Assembly (NCBI GenBank): GCA_032622095.1
Contig: CP136069.1
Span: 71,695,319 to 71,759,318 of the forward strand
Direction of reading: 5' to 3'
Origin: Siphonodentalium dalli
Taxonomy: Eukaryota > Mollusca > Scaphopoda > Gadilida > Siphonodentaliidae
Length of the DNA stretch: 64,000 nt
Shown: positions 14,984 to 27,268 of the stretch, in pieces
How positions within the stretch are numbered: the stretch's first letter is position 1
Layout: the number at the start of each line of letters is the position of its first letter
Position numbers and translations under genes: made by a program
The notes under the pieces: generated by a model
What the model was told of the DNA's origin: nothing
Database searches by the model: none
The model's input: only the letters and a program-made list of their open reading frames with translations

Positions 14984-15875
14984 GCAAGTCTTCTCGGTCC
15001 ACAACAGCTTTGGATATCGGTCGGAATAATACTGTTTTGGTCCGAGTACCCTCCCGTTACTCTTCTATAACAGACTCTGCGCCCAAAATCATGGGCGGGA
15101 GTTATCTTTATCGTTATGCTTTCCGTATATGAACATAGAGGGCACCCTTTCCTAAGCATTGATATCAAACATGCAGATATCAGAGATCCATTAAATGTCA
15201 AAGCAACAAGATTTATAACTAAACAAAGCTTGTATTCCAGATAATTTAGATTTTTCTCGCTATCAGAAAATGCATGTAAACAATACATTAACCTCTTCGC
15301 TACTAAATGACGTTATGATGTCGTGTGCTGGGCTGTTGGATGTTATTGCCATTATCCAGTGGGAAAATATAACGGGAATATCACAAGAACCATAAAACTG
15401 ACTCAGTTGAAAGGCTATTATCGTCCACAATCGTGAAACATCATACACTGTTTGAAACTTCGAGAGAGTCATTCCGATGAGTTCCAGTTATGTATAGTGG
15501 CCTACTGCTAGTGTGCTGAAGTAGGTCCGTAGTACCTACGGAAACATATAGCACACGGCATGCACTTTTACGTCCGTAATAGTTACGGACGTCATAGTAG
15601 CGAAGAGGTTAAATGGTCGTATCATCACTATACCTTTTTCTATTATGATAAACAATATATCATTTTGAAGATAGATTAATCGCGGATAAGTCAGATCATT
15701 AATCACATTCAGGGGTTTACGTGAATGCCCGGGCTCCACATGTGCATGTAGTATGTCTTTTGAATGAAAGTCCATTGTAGAAGAGCAATGGGGCGGGTCT
15801 CGGTCCAAAAACAGCATCGTCCAAACTGATATCCCAAGCCTTTGTAGACCGAGAAGAATTGGTGTGTAGTATGAA
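14984..15875. mobile_element. AAGTCTTCTCGGTCCACAAC element, interrupted copy
   Basis: Ends are GCAAGTCTTCTCGGTCCACA and its complement (GACCGAGAAGAATT). The same element occurs uninterrupted at 23992-24412. The TTAA element at 15288-15612 accounts for part of the extra length. Confidence 0.85.
15288..15612. mobile_element. TTAACCTCTTCGCTACTA element
   Basis: 325 bp with an exact 18-base inverted terminus TTAACCTCTTCGCTACTA, including TTAA. The right inner side has a TACGGACGT palindrome. It interrupts the longer inverted-repeat element at 14984-15875. Confidence 0.92.
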
Positions 15876-16153
15876 GCTGATGTACATGTGAAATAACACT
15901 AAAACGTAACAATATGATGGTATCAACAATGTAGCTCAACTAGACCATAACATGTCAGTGAAAAGTGACTTCTCTTCTGTCCAAACAAAATAGAAACAAA
16001 GTTATATCAATTAAACTAAACGATTTGAATGTGTTTATAGGATTATCAATTGGTTCTTGCATTGCACAAGTCTTATTGCATCATAAGAAGGCTGAACTTG
16101 AGGTGTAAATTAAACTTCAGTCTTTTCAATGTCCTCTAACAAACCACTTCTCC

Positions 16154-16391
16154 TTAACCCTTTGAGTGCCAGGGGCCGATCTCATCGGTCCTAAACCTAC
16201 AAAATAAGTCTGTTAAAGGATATAAGAATAAATTATTAAAATTGTAAAAAAAAAATAAAAAAAATTTGTTTGACCAATGCATTCTCTTATATATGCGAGG
16301 CGACCTATGGTCGACTCGCATATATAAGAGAATGCATTGGCACAGGGTATATGGGTTGATACAAAAATCAACCTGGCACTCAAAGGGTTAA
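16154..16391. mobile_element. TTAACCCTTTGAGTGCC element
   Basis: 238 bp from TTAACCCTTTGAGTGCC to GGCACTCAAAGGGTTAA, with an inner hairpin of AATGCATTCTCTTATATATG and its complement. Confidence 0.9.
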
Positions 16392-16424
16392 ACGGACATG
16401 GGTTATTCAAACCCCCCAAAAAAA

Positions 16425-16985
16425 TCAACAGACCATGACCAAATCAAACTCAGTCTGTGTCTTCTCAAATGTCGACCAGAGAGCAAATATGGAGAAATTC
16501 TGTTGAATATTGCCCAAATTATCATCCGGAAATCCAAAAATTAAGACAACCAGAAAACAGAGGTTTCTAATTTAAAAAAAACTACGTAAAAAATCATCAG
16601 ATTGTGACCAAAATCGAACTTGACCTGCATCATATACCTAATATTAAGAAATTCTGTTGAATATTGCTCAAGTTATCATCCTGACTACCTAAAATTGTGA
16701 TTTCTAAGTAAAATAAGTGGCATAACTCCGACAAAAATCATTGGACCATGACCAAAATCGAACTTAGCCTCTGTCTTCTCAAATGAGAACCAAGTACCAT
16801 ATATCAAGAAATTCTGTTGAATATTACTCAAGTTAACATCCGGACAACCCAAAAACTGCGATTTCTAAGTAAAAACAATTGGCATAAATCATTGGACCGT
16901 GACCAATTTGAACTTGGACAAGGAATCTGACACACAGACGGATGCGGCTGATTACAATAGTCCTCCTCCGGACTAGTATGTATAC
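16425..16985 (+). repeat. Tandem units of about 120-150 bp with microsatellite-like end
   Basis: Four diverged units share AAATTCTGTTGAATATTGC and ATCATTGGACCATGACCAA, ending in GACACACAGACGGATGCGG and a CCTCCTCCGG hairpin. The layout again resembles a pearl/HINE element; a short related piece lies at 30290-30420. Confidence 0.75.
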
Positions 16986-17127
16986 ATAATTTGGTAAGAG
17001 GTATCTCATGGAACATTTCAAAACAAATTCATTGATATAATGCGGAAAATATGTGTTTTGTTATTATTTTCGACCAATTTGAGATCGTTTCGTTTGTGCC
17101 AGTTCATTTTTTTAGTCAGTGGCCAAG

Positions 17128-17344
17128 TACAGTAATGCTCTAAATAATCGACTCCTTAACCACAGCATAATTATGGGTAATTTTTCAGGATTTAGTCGGA
17201 AAAAAATGGCTTGTTGCTATTCATCGGAAAGCTCTCAGTGAATGGCAACAAGACATATTTCCGACTAAATCACTGACTAAATCCTGAAAAATTACCCATA
17301 ATTCTGCTGTGGTTAAGGAGTCGATTATTTAGGGCATTACTGTA
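17128..17344. mobile_element. Tc1/mariner-like palindromic MITE, copy B4
   Basis: Complete copy with TA flanks and CAGTAATGC termini. The right arm has a short local duplication of CTAAATC. Confidence 0.9.
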
Positions 17345-17414
17345 CCAATAAGTTAGTATCCAATCACCATCACCAATGGAAGAATATAGCAATCAACTTT
17401 TTCTAAAATTCCAA

Positions 17415-17709
17415 CCAACAACGTTCCCCAGTTTACGTTGGTGACGTTCACCCCATCAGTCACCTCGATTATGTATTTTATCTTCTGCAAATTAGGGGAA
17501 ATAGACACGTCCCAGAAGGGAAAAAGTAACTAAAAACAATGTTAATTTGAGACTATAGATACTTCCCAGAAAATGGGCCTAAGCAGAATGATGTCCGCAC
17601 AGGGTGAATTTGGTGAAGCTAGTCCACTGTGCAGGGCAGCATCACTAAATTCACACTCTGGGGACCTCATTCTGCAAATGTCAGGCACTCTATATCCAGG
17701 TTTGCTTGG
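17415..17709. mobile_element. hAT-like MITE, copy A7 (left end missing)
   Basis: Middle section (ATTATGTATTTTATCTTCTG) followed by one hairpin and a diverged right end. Confidence 0.78.
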
Positions 17710-17784
17710 TGAATGAACATTGCGGTATAAACTGACCTCTGCAATTGTTGTGGTGACTCTTCAGTCTGTGTTTTGGCTTCCACA

Positions 17785-18092
17785 CAAGCCTTGAAATAGT
17801 GTGCCTGTCATTTGCAGAATGAGGTCCCCAGAGGGTGAATTTAGTGATGCTACCCCGCATAGCGGGCTAGCATCACCAAATTCACCCTCTGGGGACCTCA
17901 TTCTGCTTACACCTCAGCAGAATGAGGTTCTGCTTACACCTCATTCTGCTTACACCTCAGCAGAATGAGGTTCCCAGAGGGAGAATTTGGTGATGCTAGC
18001 CCGCTATGCGGGGGGGGGGGGGGGTAGCATAACTAAATTGACCCTCTGGGAACCTCATTCTGCAAATGACAGACACACCATTTCAAGGCTTG
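17785..18092. mobile_element. hAT-like MITE, copy A8 (two hairpins, 8-bp duplication)
   Basis: Runs from CAAGCCTTGAAATAG to CTTG, flanked by CTTCCACA on both sides (17777-17784, 18093-18100). Two mirrored hairpins are joined by a short CAGAATGAGG repeat cluster instead of the normal middle. Confidence 0.93.
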
Positions 18093-18248
18093 CTTCCACA
18101 CAAATACTCTTTTTGAATAGACTGGTTCTTCAAAACTGCGAATGTATCAAGCGTAGTAACGTGGCCATATAAGCAACAGTGCATTAGTTTGAGGGTTTGA
18201 CAGTTTATAGATCACCAATCAATGCCATTCAGAGTTGTCTCTGTAACA

Positions 18249-20290
18249 TACATACACAGAACGACACAAGTGTGTTAATGGGTTTGTTGATATTGTGGCG
18301 TGCTGGGGTACCTATATAAATGTACTAAATAGGCTGAGCGGAAACCTGACATAATATATACCCCAATGCCACACGTGCCATACCATGGACCACTGGTCAA
18401 CTCACTACATAATTACCATATCATTAATATGCATAGGCCAGTTGGTAAGTGTACCTGCATCTGTATTGGATTGGATTGGTAGCGGTAGCTGATACTGTGA
18501 CCTTTGACCTCATTCACTACATGACCTATCTACATATAGGCTAGCTGGTAGGTACCTGTATACCCATGTCTGTATCGGATTAGTAGCGGTAGCTGATACT
18601 GTGACCGTGTTCACGACCTGGCCTATCTACATATAGCCTAGCTGGTAGGTGCCCATATACCCAAGTCTGTATCGGATTGGTAGCGGTAGCTGAAACAATG
18701 ACCTTCGACCTGGTTTACGACCTGACATTGCTGGTTACGGATAGGCTCGTATGCATGTTATTAGCTGGACTGACAGTAAAGTACAACGACCAGATCTGAC
18801 ATCTCTGAATGGATGAGTAACATGTCAACCAAGACATCTGACAAGCAGTGGATAGGGCGGTACAGCGACCGGATCGTCGCCACTGCATGGCTGGATGACG
18901 ACATTAATATTCATAAGTAAGCTGATGGACATGCACACTATGCATCCAGTACACATAACACGTCCATACTTTATCAGTAGATGCTGCAGTACCATTCGAC
19001 GATCATACATACATAACAGGTTTATCCAGGTCATATTATTATTCCCCACAGGTAGTTCAATTACTATGGTATATGCAGGTTCAGTCATATTAATAATCGC
19101 ACTAATAGAAGTAATTTACGAGTATTCCATCCCTGCTTTATGCTATACTTATTCCCATAATATAGTGCGTACAGATCGTCCATATTGTTGTCATAGCTTT
19201 AAATATACAATATTATTCTGGTCATTGTAAATAAATCATAGCATTTTATACTGGTCTCTACTCTTGTTAGGCTGGTCAACTCAGATGGATTTGGGTGTTG
19301 TATTTATCATGCTCACAATGTAAGTTATAATCTGGTTTGTCTTGGTTGACATGTTACTCATCCATTCAGAGATGTCAGATCTGGTCATTGTACTTCACTG
19401 TCAGTCCAGCTAATAACATGCATACGAGCCTGTCCGTAACTAGCAATGTCAGGTCATAAACCAGGTCGAAGGTCATAGTTTCAGCTACTGCTACCAATCC
19501 GATACATACTTGGGTATACAGGCACCTACCAGTTAGTCTATATGTAGATAGGCCAGGTCGTGAACACGGTCACAGTATTAGCTACCGCTACCAATCCGAT
19601 ACAGACATGGGTATACAGGTACCTACCAGCTAGCCTATATGTAGATAGGTCATGTCGTGAACGAGGTCAAAGGTCACAGTATCAGCTACCGCTAATCCAA
19701 TACAGATGCAGGTAAACTTACCAACTGGCTTATGCATATTAATGATATGGTAATTATGTAGTGAGTTGACCAATGGTCCATGGTGTGGCACTTCCTCAGT
19801 ATAACTATATAACGCTACCACTTGTAAATTGGGAAACTGTTATAGTTTCACGTGTGGCATTGGGGTATATATTATGTCAGGTTTCCGCTCGGCCTATTTA
19901 GTACATTTATATAGGTACCCCTCCCCCCAGCATGCCACATAATGGAGGCAGCGGTGGGATTTCCCGTAATATTTACAATTATGAAAGTGCCAGATCAGCA
20001 AAGCGATCTGTGAAATCAAACTGATGAAATAGTATGAATACAACGAATAGATTTACGATATAAATCGCGATGAACATTACGAAAGTCAAATTATGTAAAA
20101 TAGGGCGAACATAGAATGTAATTAGAAAGATTTTATAATTAGTTAACCCTCTCACGCTACAATATGGCATGCACAAGTGTTAGCGCGGAAGATAAAACGA
20201 GAGGCGCAGCCCCAAGTATCATCCTTCCGCAATAGCACAAGTGCCGCATAAATAAACCCATTAACACATGTGTCGGTCTGTGAATATTAC
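18249..20290. repeat. Foldback element, about 2 kb, with tandem modules in both arms
   Basis: Outer ends GACACAAGTGTGTTAATGGG and its near complement at about 20250-20280. The left arm (to about 18840) and right arm (from about 19340) are inverted copies. Each holds about three modules of roughly 110 bp built on GGTAGCGGTAGCTGATACTG, in mirror order. The spacer of about 500 bp has no convincing gene. The right arm carries an extra block of about 290 bp (19950-20240) absent from the left arm. Confidence 0.87.
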
Positions 20291-20669
20291 ATGTCACCCA
20301 GTCTAGAATTTGTGCATTACAATTACAGACTTACAAGGTTTATTTAGGTACATAAGGACTTGTTGTGTGATGTGTGATAACGCTTTTATTTTATAGTTTC
20401 ATGGTTGAGGCGAAAGTTATGTACGTCATTTGATGTCAACGAGATACATACGTTCCATTCATATTTATAAATATATATAAATAAACAGCAATCACACTGT
20501 ACTTCTAGAAACAAGTGTGTAAAAAACATAAATGAAAGTGTCAATGACACTGTAGCTCAACTTAGGTAGGGGAATAATTTAATGGTCGACAGTAAATGGA
20601 GGAATAGGAAAAGTGCTAATTGAAATATCTAAGTAAGACTAGATGTACATGTCAATATCAACATTCATA

Positions 20670-23365
20670 ACAGGTTTCATAATGATCGGATCAGGGATGT
20701 GGTGATTATGGTGTGCCAAAGGATTTATTGATGCAAAGAGTAAATTCTAAAATGGCCACCGGCAGGCATGTTTTTTTCCGAATTACCCCAAAATGACTTG
20801 TTCCCATCTACAGCCTTTACAAATCTCATAATGATCTGATCAAAGGTATGACCTGTAGCCTGTGCCAATGGATTTAGTCATGCAAAGAGTAAAATCCAAG
20901 ATGGCTGCTGGCGGCCATGTTTTTCGGCTGAACGACCCCAAAATGACTCGTTTCCCATCTACATTTCATTGTTAACATACATGACAAATTTCTTGAATTT
21001 TCGACCAAAGCTACGACCTGTAGCCCCCACCAAAGGATTTATTCATGCAAAGAGTAAAATCCAATATGGCTGCTGGCGGACATGTTTTTTAGCCAAACGA
21101 CCCCAAAATGACTCGTTCCCATCTACATGTAAATATTAACATCCATGATAAATATCATGATGATCAGACAAACAGTACGACCTGTAGCCCGTGCCAATGG
21201 ATTGAATTTTGAAATCCAAGATGGCTGCCAGCGGCCATGTTTTTTGGCCGTATGACCCCAAAATGACTCGTTCCCATATACATGTCAATATCAATATTCA
21301 TGACAAATTTCATAAAGGTCAGACCAAAGGTACGACCTGTAACCCGCGCCAAAGGATTTAGTCATTGAAAGAGTAAAATCCAAGATGGCTGCTGGCGGCC
21401 ATGTTTTTTCGCCGAACGACCCCAAAATCACTCGTTCCCATCTACATGTCATTGTTAACATCCATGACAAATTTCATGTAGTTATGACCAAAGCTACAAC
21501 CTGTAGCCCGCGCCAAAGGATTTAGTCATGCAAAGAGTAAAATCCAAGATGGCTGCTGGCGGCCATGTTTTTTGGCTGAACGACCCCAAAATCACTCGTT
21601 CCCATCTACATGTCAATATTAACATCCATGACAAATTTCATGATGATCAGACGAACAGCACGACATGTAGCCCGCGCCAATGGATTGAATTTTGAAATCC
21701 AAAATGGCCACCAGCGGCCATGTTTTTTGGCCGAATGACCCCAAAATGACTCGTTCCCATCTACATGTCAATGTCAACATTCATGACAAAATTCATAAAG
21801 ATCAGACCATAGGTACGACCTGTAGCCCGCGCCAAAGGATTTAGTCATGCAAAGAATAAAATCCATGATGGCTGCTGGCGGCCATGTTTTTTGGCCGAAC
21901 AACCCCAAAATGACTCGTTCCCATCTACATGTCAATATCAATATTCATGACAAATTTCATAAAGGTCAGACCAAAGGTACGACCTGTAACCCGTGCCAAA
22001 GGATTTAGTCATTGAAAGAGTAAAATCCAAGATGGCTGCTGGCGGCCATGTTTTTTCGCCGAACGACCCCAAAATCACTCGTTCCCATCTACATGTCATT
22101 GTTAACAACCATGACAAATTTCATGAAGTTCTGACCAAAGCTACAACCTGTAGCCCGCGCCAAAGAATTTAGTCATGCAAAGAGTAAAATCCAAGATGGC
22201 TGCTGGCGGCCATGTTTTTTGGCTGAACGACCCCAAAATCACTCGTTCCCATCTACATGTCAATATTAACAACCATGACAAATTTCATGAAGTTCTGACC
22301 AAAGCTACAACCTGTAGCCCGCGCCAATGGATTGAATTTTGAAATCCAAAATGGCCACCAGCGGCCATGTTTTTTGGCCGAATGACCCCAAAATGACTCG
22401 TTCCTATCTACATGTCAATGTCAACATTCATGACAAAATTCATAAAGATCAGACCATAGCTATGACCTGTAGCCCGCGCCAAAGGATTTAGTCATGCAAA
22501 GAGTAAAATCCATGATGGCTGCTGGCGGCCATGTTTTTTGGCCAAACAACCCCAAATTCACTCGTTCCCATCTACATGTCATTGTTAACATCCATGACAA
22601 ATTTCATGAAGTTCTGATAAAAACTACGACCTGTAGCCTGCGCCAAAGGATTTAGTCATGCAAAGAGTAAAATCCAAGATGGCTGCCAGCGGCCATGTTT
22701 TTTGGCCGAACGACCAGGAACGACCCCAAAATGACTCGTTCCCATCTACATGTCAATATTAACATCCATGACAAATTTCATAATGATCAGACGAACAGTA
22801 CGACCTGTAGCCCGCGCCAATGGATTGAATTTTGAAATCCAAAATGGCCACCAGCGGCCATGTTTTTTGGCCGAATGACCCCAAAATGACTCGTTCCCAT
22901 CTACATGTCAATGTCAACATTCATGACAAATTTCATGAAGTTCCGATCAAAACTACGACCTGTAGCCTGCGCCAAATGATTTAGTCAGGCAAAGAGTAAA
23001 ATCCAAGTTGGCTGCTGACGTCCATGTTTTTTGGCCGAACGACCCCAAAATGACTCGTTCCCATCTACATGTCAATATTAACATCCATGACAAATTTCAT
23101 GTAGCCCACGCCAATGGATTGAATTTTGAAATCCAAGATGGCCACCAGTGGCCATGTTTTTTGGCCGAATGACCCCAAAATGACTCGTTCCCATCTACAT
23201 GTCAATGTCAACATTCATGCAAAATTTCATAAAGATCAGACCAAAGGTATGACCTGTAGCCCGCGCCAAAGGAAATTGTTGACGGACACACGGACACACA
23301 CGCACACGGACGACGGACGCCAAGCCATGGCAATAGCTCAAACTTACAAAAGTAAGTTGAGCTAA
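20670..23365 (+). repeat. Tandem array of 164/155-bp units with Helentron-like 3' tail
   Basis: The anchor ACTCGTTCCCATCTACATG recurs about every 164 or 155 bp, roughly 16 times from 20796 to 23183. The long unit has GGATTTAGTCATGCAAAGAG; the short one has GGATTGAATTTTGAAATCC instead. The array stops at an (ACGG/ACAC)n microsatellite, followed by a small hairpin (ACTTACAAAAGTAAGT) and GAGCTAAAAA. A repeat core plus microsatellite plus hairpin tail is the layout of oyster pearl/HINE elements. Open frames here are by-products. Confidence 0.92.
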
Positions 23366-23514
23366 AAAGACAAACATTTGTACATGTTCCACGTTCAGTA
23401 TGAAACGACGTCTTTGATTGGTCAGAAAGTCGTGTAACAAATCCCATGTTTAGGTCTCGAGTTGCCAATATAAGGGAAACCAAGACAACTGTTACATCAA
23501 CTCCCTCGCCAGAC

Positions 23515-23611
23515 TGCTTATTACCAAGTCTGCTGTACGGGATAGTATCACTAAATTCACCCTCTGGGGACCTCATTCTGCAAATGACAGACACACTATT
23601 TGCAGGCTAGC
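23515..23611. mobile_element. hAT-like MITE, copy A9 (right half)
   Basis: Right half of one hairpin ending GCAAATGACAGACACACTAT. Confidence 0.75.
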
Positions 23612-23770
23612 TTATCACACCAGTTACGTCGAACAACATTTATATGGAGAGACCGGTTGGAGATTTTGACACTTTGAGCTGATCATAAATGTCAAATTGC
23701 TGTGAATGACCAGGACTGTCAGCAGAACATATATACTATTGTGGTTGGTTGATGCTAACATGGTGCAACA

Positions 23771-23990
23771 TACAGTAATGCCCTAAATAATCGACTCCTT
23801 AACCAGAGCAGAATTATGGGTAACTTTTCAGGATTTAGTCGGAGGAAATATGACTTGTTGCCATTCATCGGAAAGCTCTCAGTGAGAGCATTCCGATGAA
23901 TGGCAACAAGTCATGTTTCCGACTAAATCCTGAAAAGTTACCCATAATTCTGCTCTGGTTAAGGAGTCGATTATTTAGAGCATTACTGTA
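23771..23990. mobile_element. Tc1/mariner-like palindromic MITE, copy B5
   Basis: Complete copy with TA flanks and CAGTAATGC termini; the next element (23992-24412) begins almost immediately after it. Confidence 0.9.
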
Positions 23991-23991
23991 G

Positions 23992-24412
23992 ACCAAGTCT
24001 TCTCAGCCCACAACAGCTTGCAATATCGGTTGAGTTGATGCTGTTTTGGACCAAGGCCCATCCCGTTACTCTTCTATAACAGACTTTACACACAGAATCG
24101 TGGGCAGGAGTTATATTGTTTTTATGTCTTCGGATTAGGTCAAATAGACGCTTTGTGTATATGATTCATATGATCACATTACCTTTTTCTATCACGGTAA
24201 ATGATATTTCATTTTGGAGACAGATCAATTGCGAACATACTAGATTATTAATCACATTCAGGGATTCATGTGAATGCCCAGACTCCACATGTAAACGTAG
24301 TATGTCTTTTCAATGAAAGTATGTTATAGAAGAGTAATGGGATGGGACTCGGTCTAAACAGATATCAACTCAACTGATATCCCAAGCTATTGTGGACTGA
24401 GAAGACTTGGTA
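23992..24412. mobile_element. ACCAAGTCTTCTCAG element, intact copy
   Basis: About 45-bp inverted ends: ACCAAGTCTTCTCAGCCCAC at the left matches the complement of the right end, which closes GACTGAGAAGACTTGGT. The interior is noncoding. Confidence 0.88.
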
Positions 24413-24568
24413 TAGGTGCGAAAATGAATGACAGCTTATGTTCAACATCACACTGCAACTTGGATGAACATACTCTCCATTCCGTCAATGTCATAAAATG
24501 TTATCGTCAATCCACCACAATAATGTGTGTATAGAGAAAGACGTAGATGCACACCCCAAACTAAGCCT

Positions 24569-24875
24569 ACAAATAATGTGTCTGTCAAAATTACCCTATG
24601 GGAACCTCATTCTGCTGAGGCCTCATCTTCTGGGAAGAATCTATAGTCTCAAATTAACATTGTTTATAATAACTTTTTCCCTTCTGGGAAGTTTCTATAT
24701 CCCCTAATTTCAGAAGATAATATGCAAAATCCAGGTGACTAATGGATGAACATTACCAACTTCAACTGGGGAACTTCAATCTGATCCTAGATATCCCCTA
24801 GCAGTTGAGGCCAAAGCAGAATGAGGTTCACAGAGGGTGAATTGGATGATGCTAGCCTGCTGTGCTAAGCTTAAG
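24569..24875. mobile_element. hAT-like MITE, copy A10 (damaged)
   Basis: Half hairpin, inverted middle section and another half hairpin; both outer termini are degraded. Confidence 0.72.
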
Positions 24876-25632
24876 GGACTCAGTCTTCGAAGTGGGTTCA
24901 TGCAAAATAACATAAAAGTCTGTATAATAACTATCGTCAAAAAGTACATTAAAAAAGATTTACTTTGTTCTTATTTTCACTATTGATAACTCGCCAATAA
25001 TGAAATTTCGAATGTGAACACATTCGCCATGTAAACATTACTGTTACAGTTGAATTATCAATAAAAGTCCAATTAGTCCAAACAGATACCAAAGTTTAAT
25101 CAAAAGATGACACTAAAAATTGGAAAATGTCAAAGCATTGAAAAAATAATCTGAAAGTCATATTCAGACTTAAATATTTGAACTTACTACATGATTAGCG
25201 AGATTTGTCGACAAATCACTGTAACAGTTTTGTTTATTTAACAATGGTTTCAATACGCAAAATTTTATTGTTGGAGAACTATCAATATTGAATATAAGAA
25301 CAAAGATTATCTATTTTTCCATGTTCTTCTTAGAGGTGATGTTTTTACATACTTTTAATTTTTTTGCACATTTACCCATAGAGTGCATTGGGTCACTCTC
25401 ATTAACTACAGACCCACATATAAATCGTGGGTCTGAATACTATAAGAGACTTTCTATGTCCTGAACCACGGGATTCCATGTCAGTAGCACCAATCAGAAC
25501 TCGTTATCAGTAGCCCCAAGATAAAAGTGTCCAATTGAAGCAATTAACATAATGCGATGTGACGTAATTTGTGGAAAGCCTGCACGCTTGCAGGAAATGA
25601 CATTTCGATGAGACTACGACAGACTGTATGAT
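24876..25632. other. Stretch without recognised gene
   Basis: AT-rich. The AACATTACTGTTACAG phrase near 25032 and its approximate complement near 25220 suggest an old inverted repeat. No coding signal. Confidence 0.35.
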
Positions 25633-25640
25633 TCTGAGTG

Positions 25641-25897
25641 TTTCAAGCCTTGAAATAGTGTGTCTGTCATTTGCAGAATGAGGTCCCCAGAGGGTGAATT
25701 TAGTGATGCTACCCTGCATAGCAGGCTAGTATCACCAAATTCACCCTCTGGGGACCTCATTCTGCTTAGACCTCAGTAGAATGAGGTCCCCAGAGGGTGA
25801 ATTTGGTGATGCTAGCCTGCTATGCGGGGTAGCATCACTAAATTCACCCTCTGGGGACCTCATTCTGCAAATGACCGACACACTATTTCAAGGCTTG
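25641..25897. mobile_element. hAT-like MITE, copy A11 (double hairpin, 8-bp duplication)
   Basis: Two nearly perfect hairpins in mirror arrangement, flanked by TCTGAGTG at 25633-25640 and 25898-25905. Three extra T precede the CAAGCC start. Confidence 0.93.
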
Positions 25898-26123
25898 TCT
25901 GAGTGTATATTTACACAGACTGTGCACACCCCAGCCAACATATACAGCACTTTGATTCCAGAGTCAGCACATCATTGGTCCAGCATACATCTCAGAGTAT
26001 CAATCCAACCATATCCTGGTTTTTTATCCACCCAAAGGAAGGCATTCTTCTCTTTTGTGAGTGTTATTCTGTCTTCCTGTATGAAGTCACATGTTGCATT
26101 GTCAACCTGAAAGGTGAGATTAA

Positions 26124-26487
26124 CAAGCCTTGAAATAGGGTGTCTGTCATTTTCAGAATGAGGTCCCCAGAGGGTGAATTTAGTGATGCTACCCCGCATA
26201 ATGGGCTAGCATCACCAAATTCACCCTCTGGGAACCTCATTCTGCTGAGGCGTAAGCAGAATGAGGTCCCCAGAGGGTGAATTTGGTTTTATTTACAACA
26301 TGGATTCTCCCATTCAGTTATAAAAGTACAGTAATGCCCTAAGTAATCGACTCCTTAAACACAGCAGAATTATGGGTAACTTTTCAGGATTTAGTCGGGG
26401 AGAGCTTTCCGATGAATGGCAACAAGCCATATATCTGACTAAATCCTGAAAAGTCTGCAAATGACAGACACACTATTTCAAGGCTTA
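26124..26487. mobile_element. hAT-like MITE, copy A12, carrying a MITE B fragment
   Basis: CAAGCCTTGAAAT to TTTCAAGGCTTA, flanked by GAGATTAA and GAAATTAA (7 of 8 match). The right hairpin is replaced after GAATTTGG by a segment containing MITE B6. Confidence 0.87.
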
Positions 26488-26665
26488 GAAATTAACCTTT
26501 TATTTACAACATGGATTCTCCCATTCAGTTATAAAAGTACAGTAATGCCCTAAGTAATCGACTCCTTAAACACAGCAGAATTATGGGTAACTTTTCAGAA
26601 TTTAGTCGGGGAGAGCTTTCCGATGAATGGCAACAAGCCATATATCTGACTAAATCCTGAAAAGT
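26287..26665 (+). repeat. Direct duplication of a segment containing MITE B
   Basis: About 170 bp starting TTTTATTTACAACATGGATT occurs at 26287 and again at 26498 with one difference seen (AGGATTTAG vs AGAATTTAG). About 40 bp of hAT-like MITE terminus lies between the copies. Confidence 0.92.
26327..26455. mobile_element. Tc1/mariner-like MITE, copy B6 (right arm cut)
   Basis: Left half plus centre of the B hairpin, cut off after CCTGAAAAGT where it joins the terminal part of a hAT-like MITE. It is the first half of a duplicated segment (see 26287-26665). Confidence 0.88.
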
Positions 26666-26717
26666 TACCCATAATTCTGCTGTGTTTAAGGAGTCGATTA
26701 CTTAGGGCATTACTGTA
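26538..26717. mobile_element. Tc1/mariner-like palindromic MITE, copy B7
   Basis: Same sequence as B6 but complete to GCATTACTG-TA. Shares the unusual TTAAACACAGC and ATATATCTGAC variants with B6, so the two are recent duplicates. Confidence 0.9.
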
Positions 26718-27268
26718 TATATTGGCCAATCTCCTTATGGTATGGATGGCCTTCATGGTGGGCATTGCTGTTAAAATAGTCACATCCATTAAAACCACCA
26801 TAAACGGAAAGAATATTAAAATACAGACAGACTTTGTTCTTACACAAATCATAAATATTGCATAAATAGTATGTTATTGGCAAGTTTGTATGCTGTGTTA
26901 TGTAAAAGAAAGCCAAATTATATTACAGAACAGTACGTAAAGAGTATGTGATAAGCTAAACACTCAACACCAGGGAGACCCCAACAATGAACTTTGAATA
27001 AAACTGCCACCAAGTTGGTTACAACATACCGGTATAGTGCTTGCTAATCCTTGCCACTATATATTTCGGTGTTGAATGGGTCACAGTGAATCACTACCCT
27101 AAAATATTTTTGAGTGTTTGCTTGTCGCTCACTCTGCATGCTGTATATAAACAAATTGTGTTTTGTGGATAATATCCCATTCATACCAGTGTTCATACTA
27201 TCATTATACTATGATATTAGTATATTCTCAAGGAAATTTTCATAATTTTGTAACTGTAAATTCCAAAT

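Noticed and set aside
20143-20165. TTAACCCTCTCACGCTAC as another TTAA element end
   Set aside because: No matching inverted end nearby.
23208-23594. 128-codon minus-strand open frame
   Set aside because: Runs across the end of the 164-bp array, its microsatellite and a hAT-like MITE half; composition follows the repeats.
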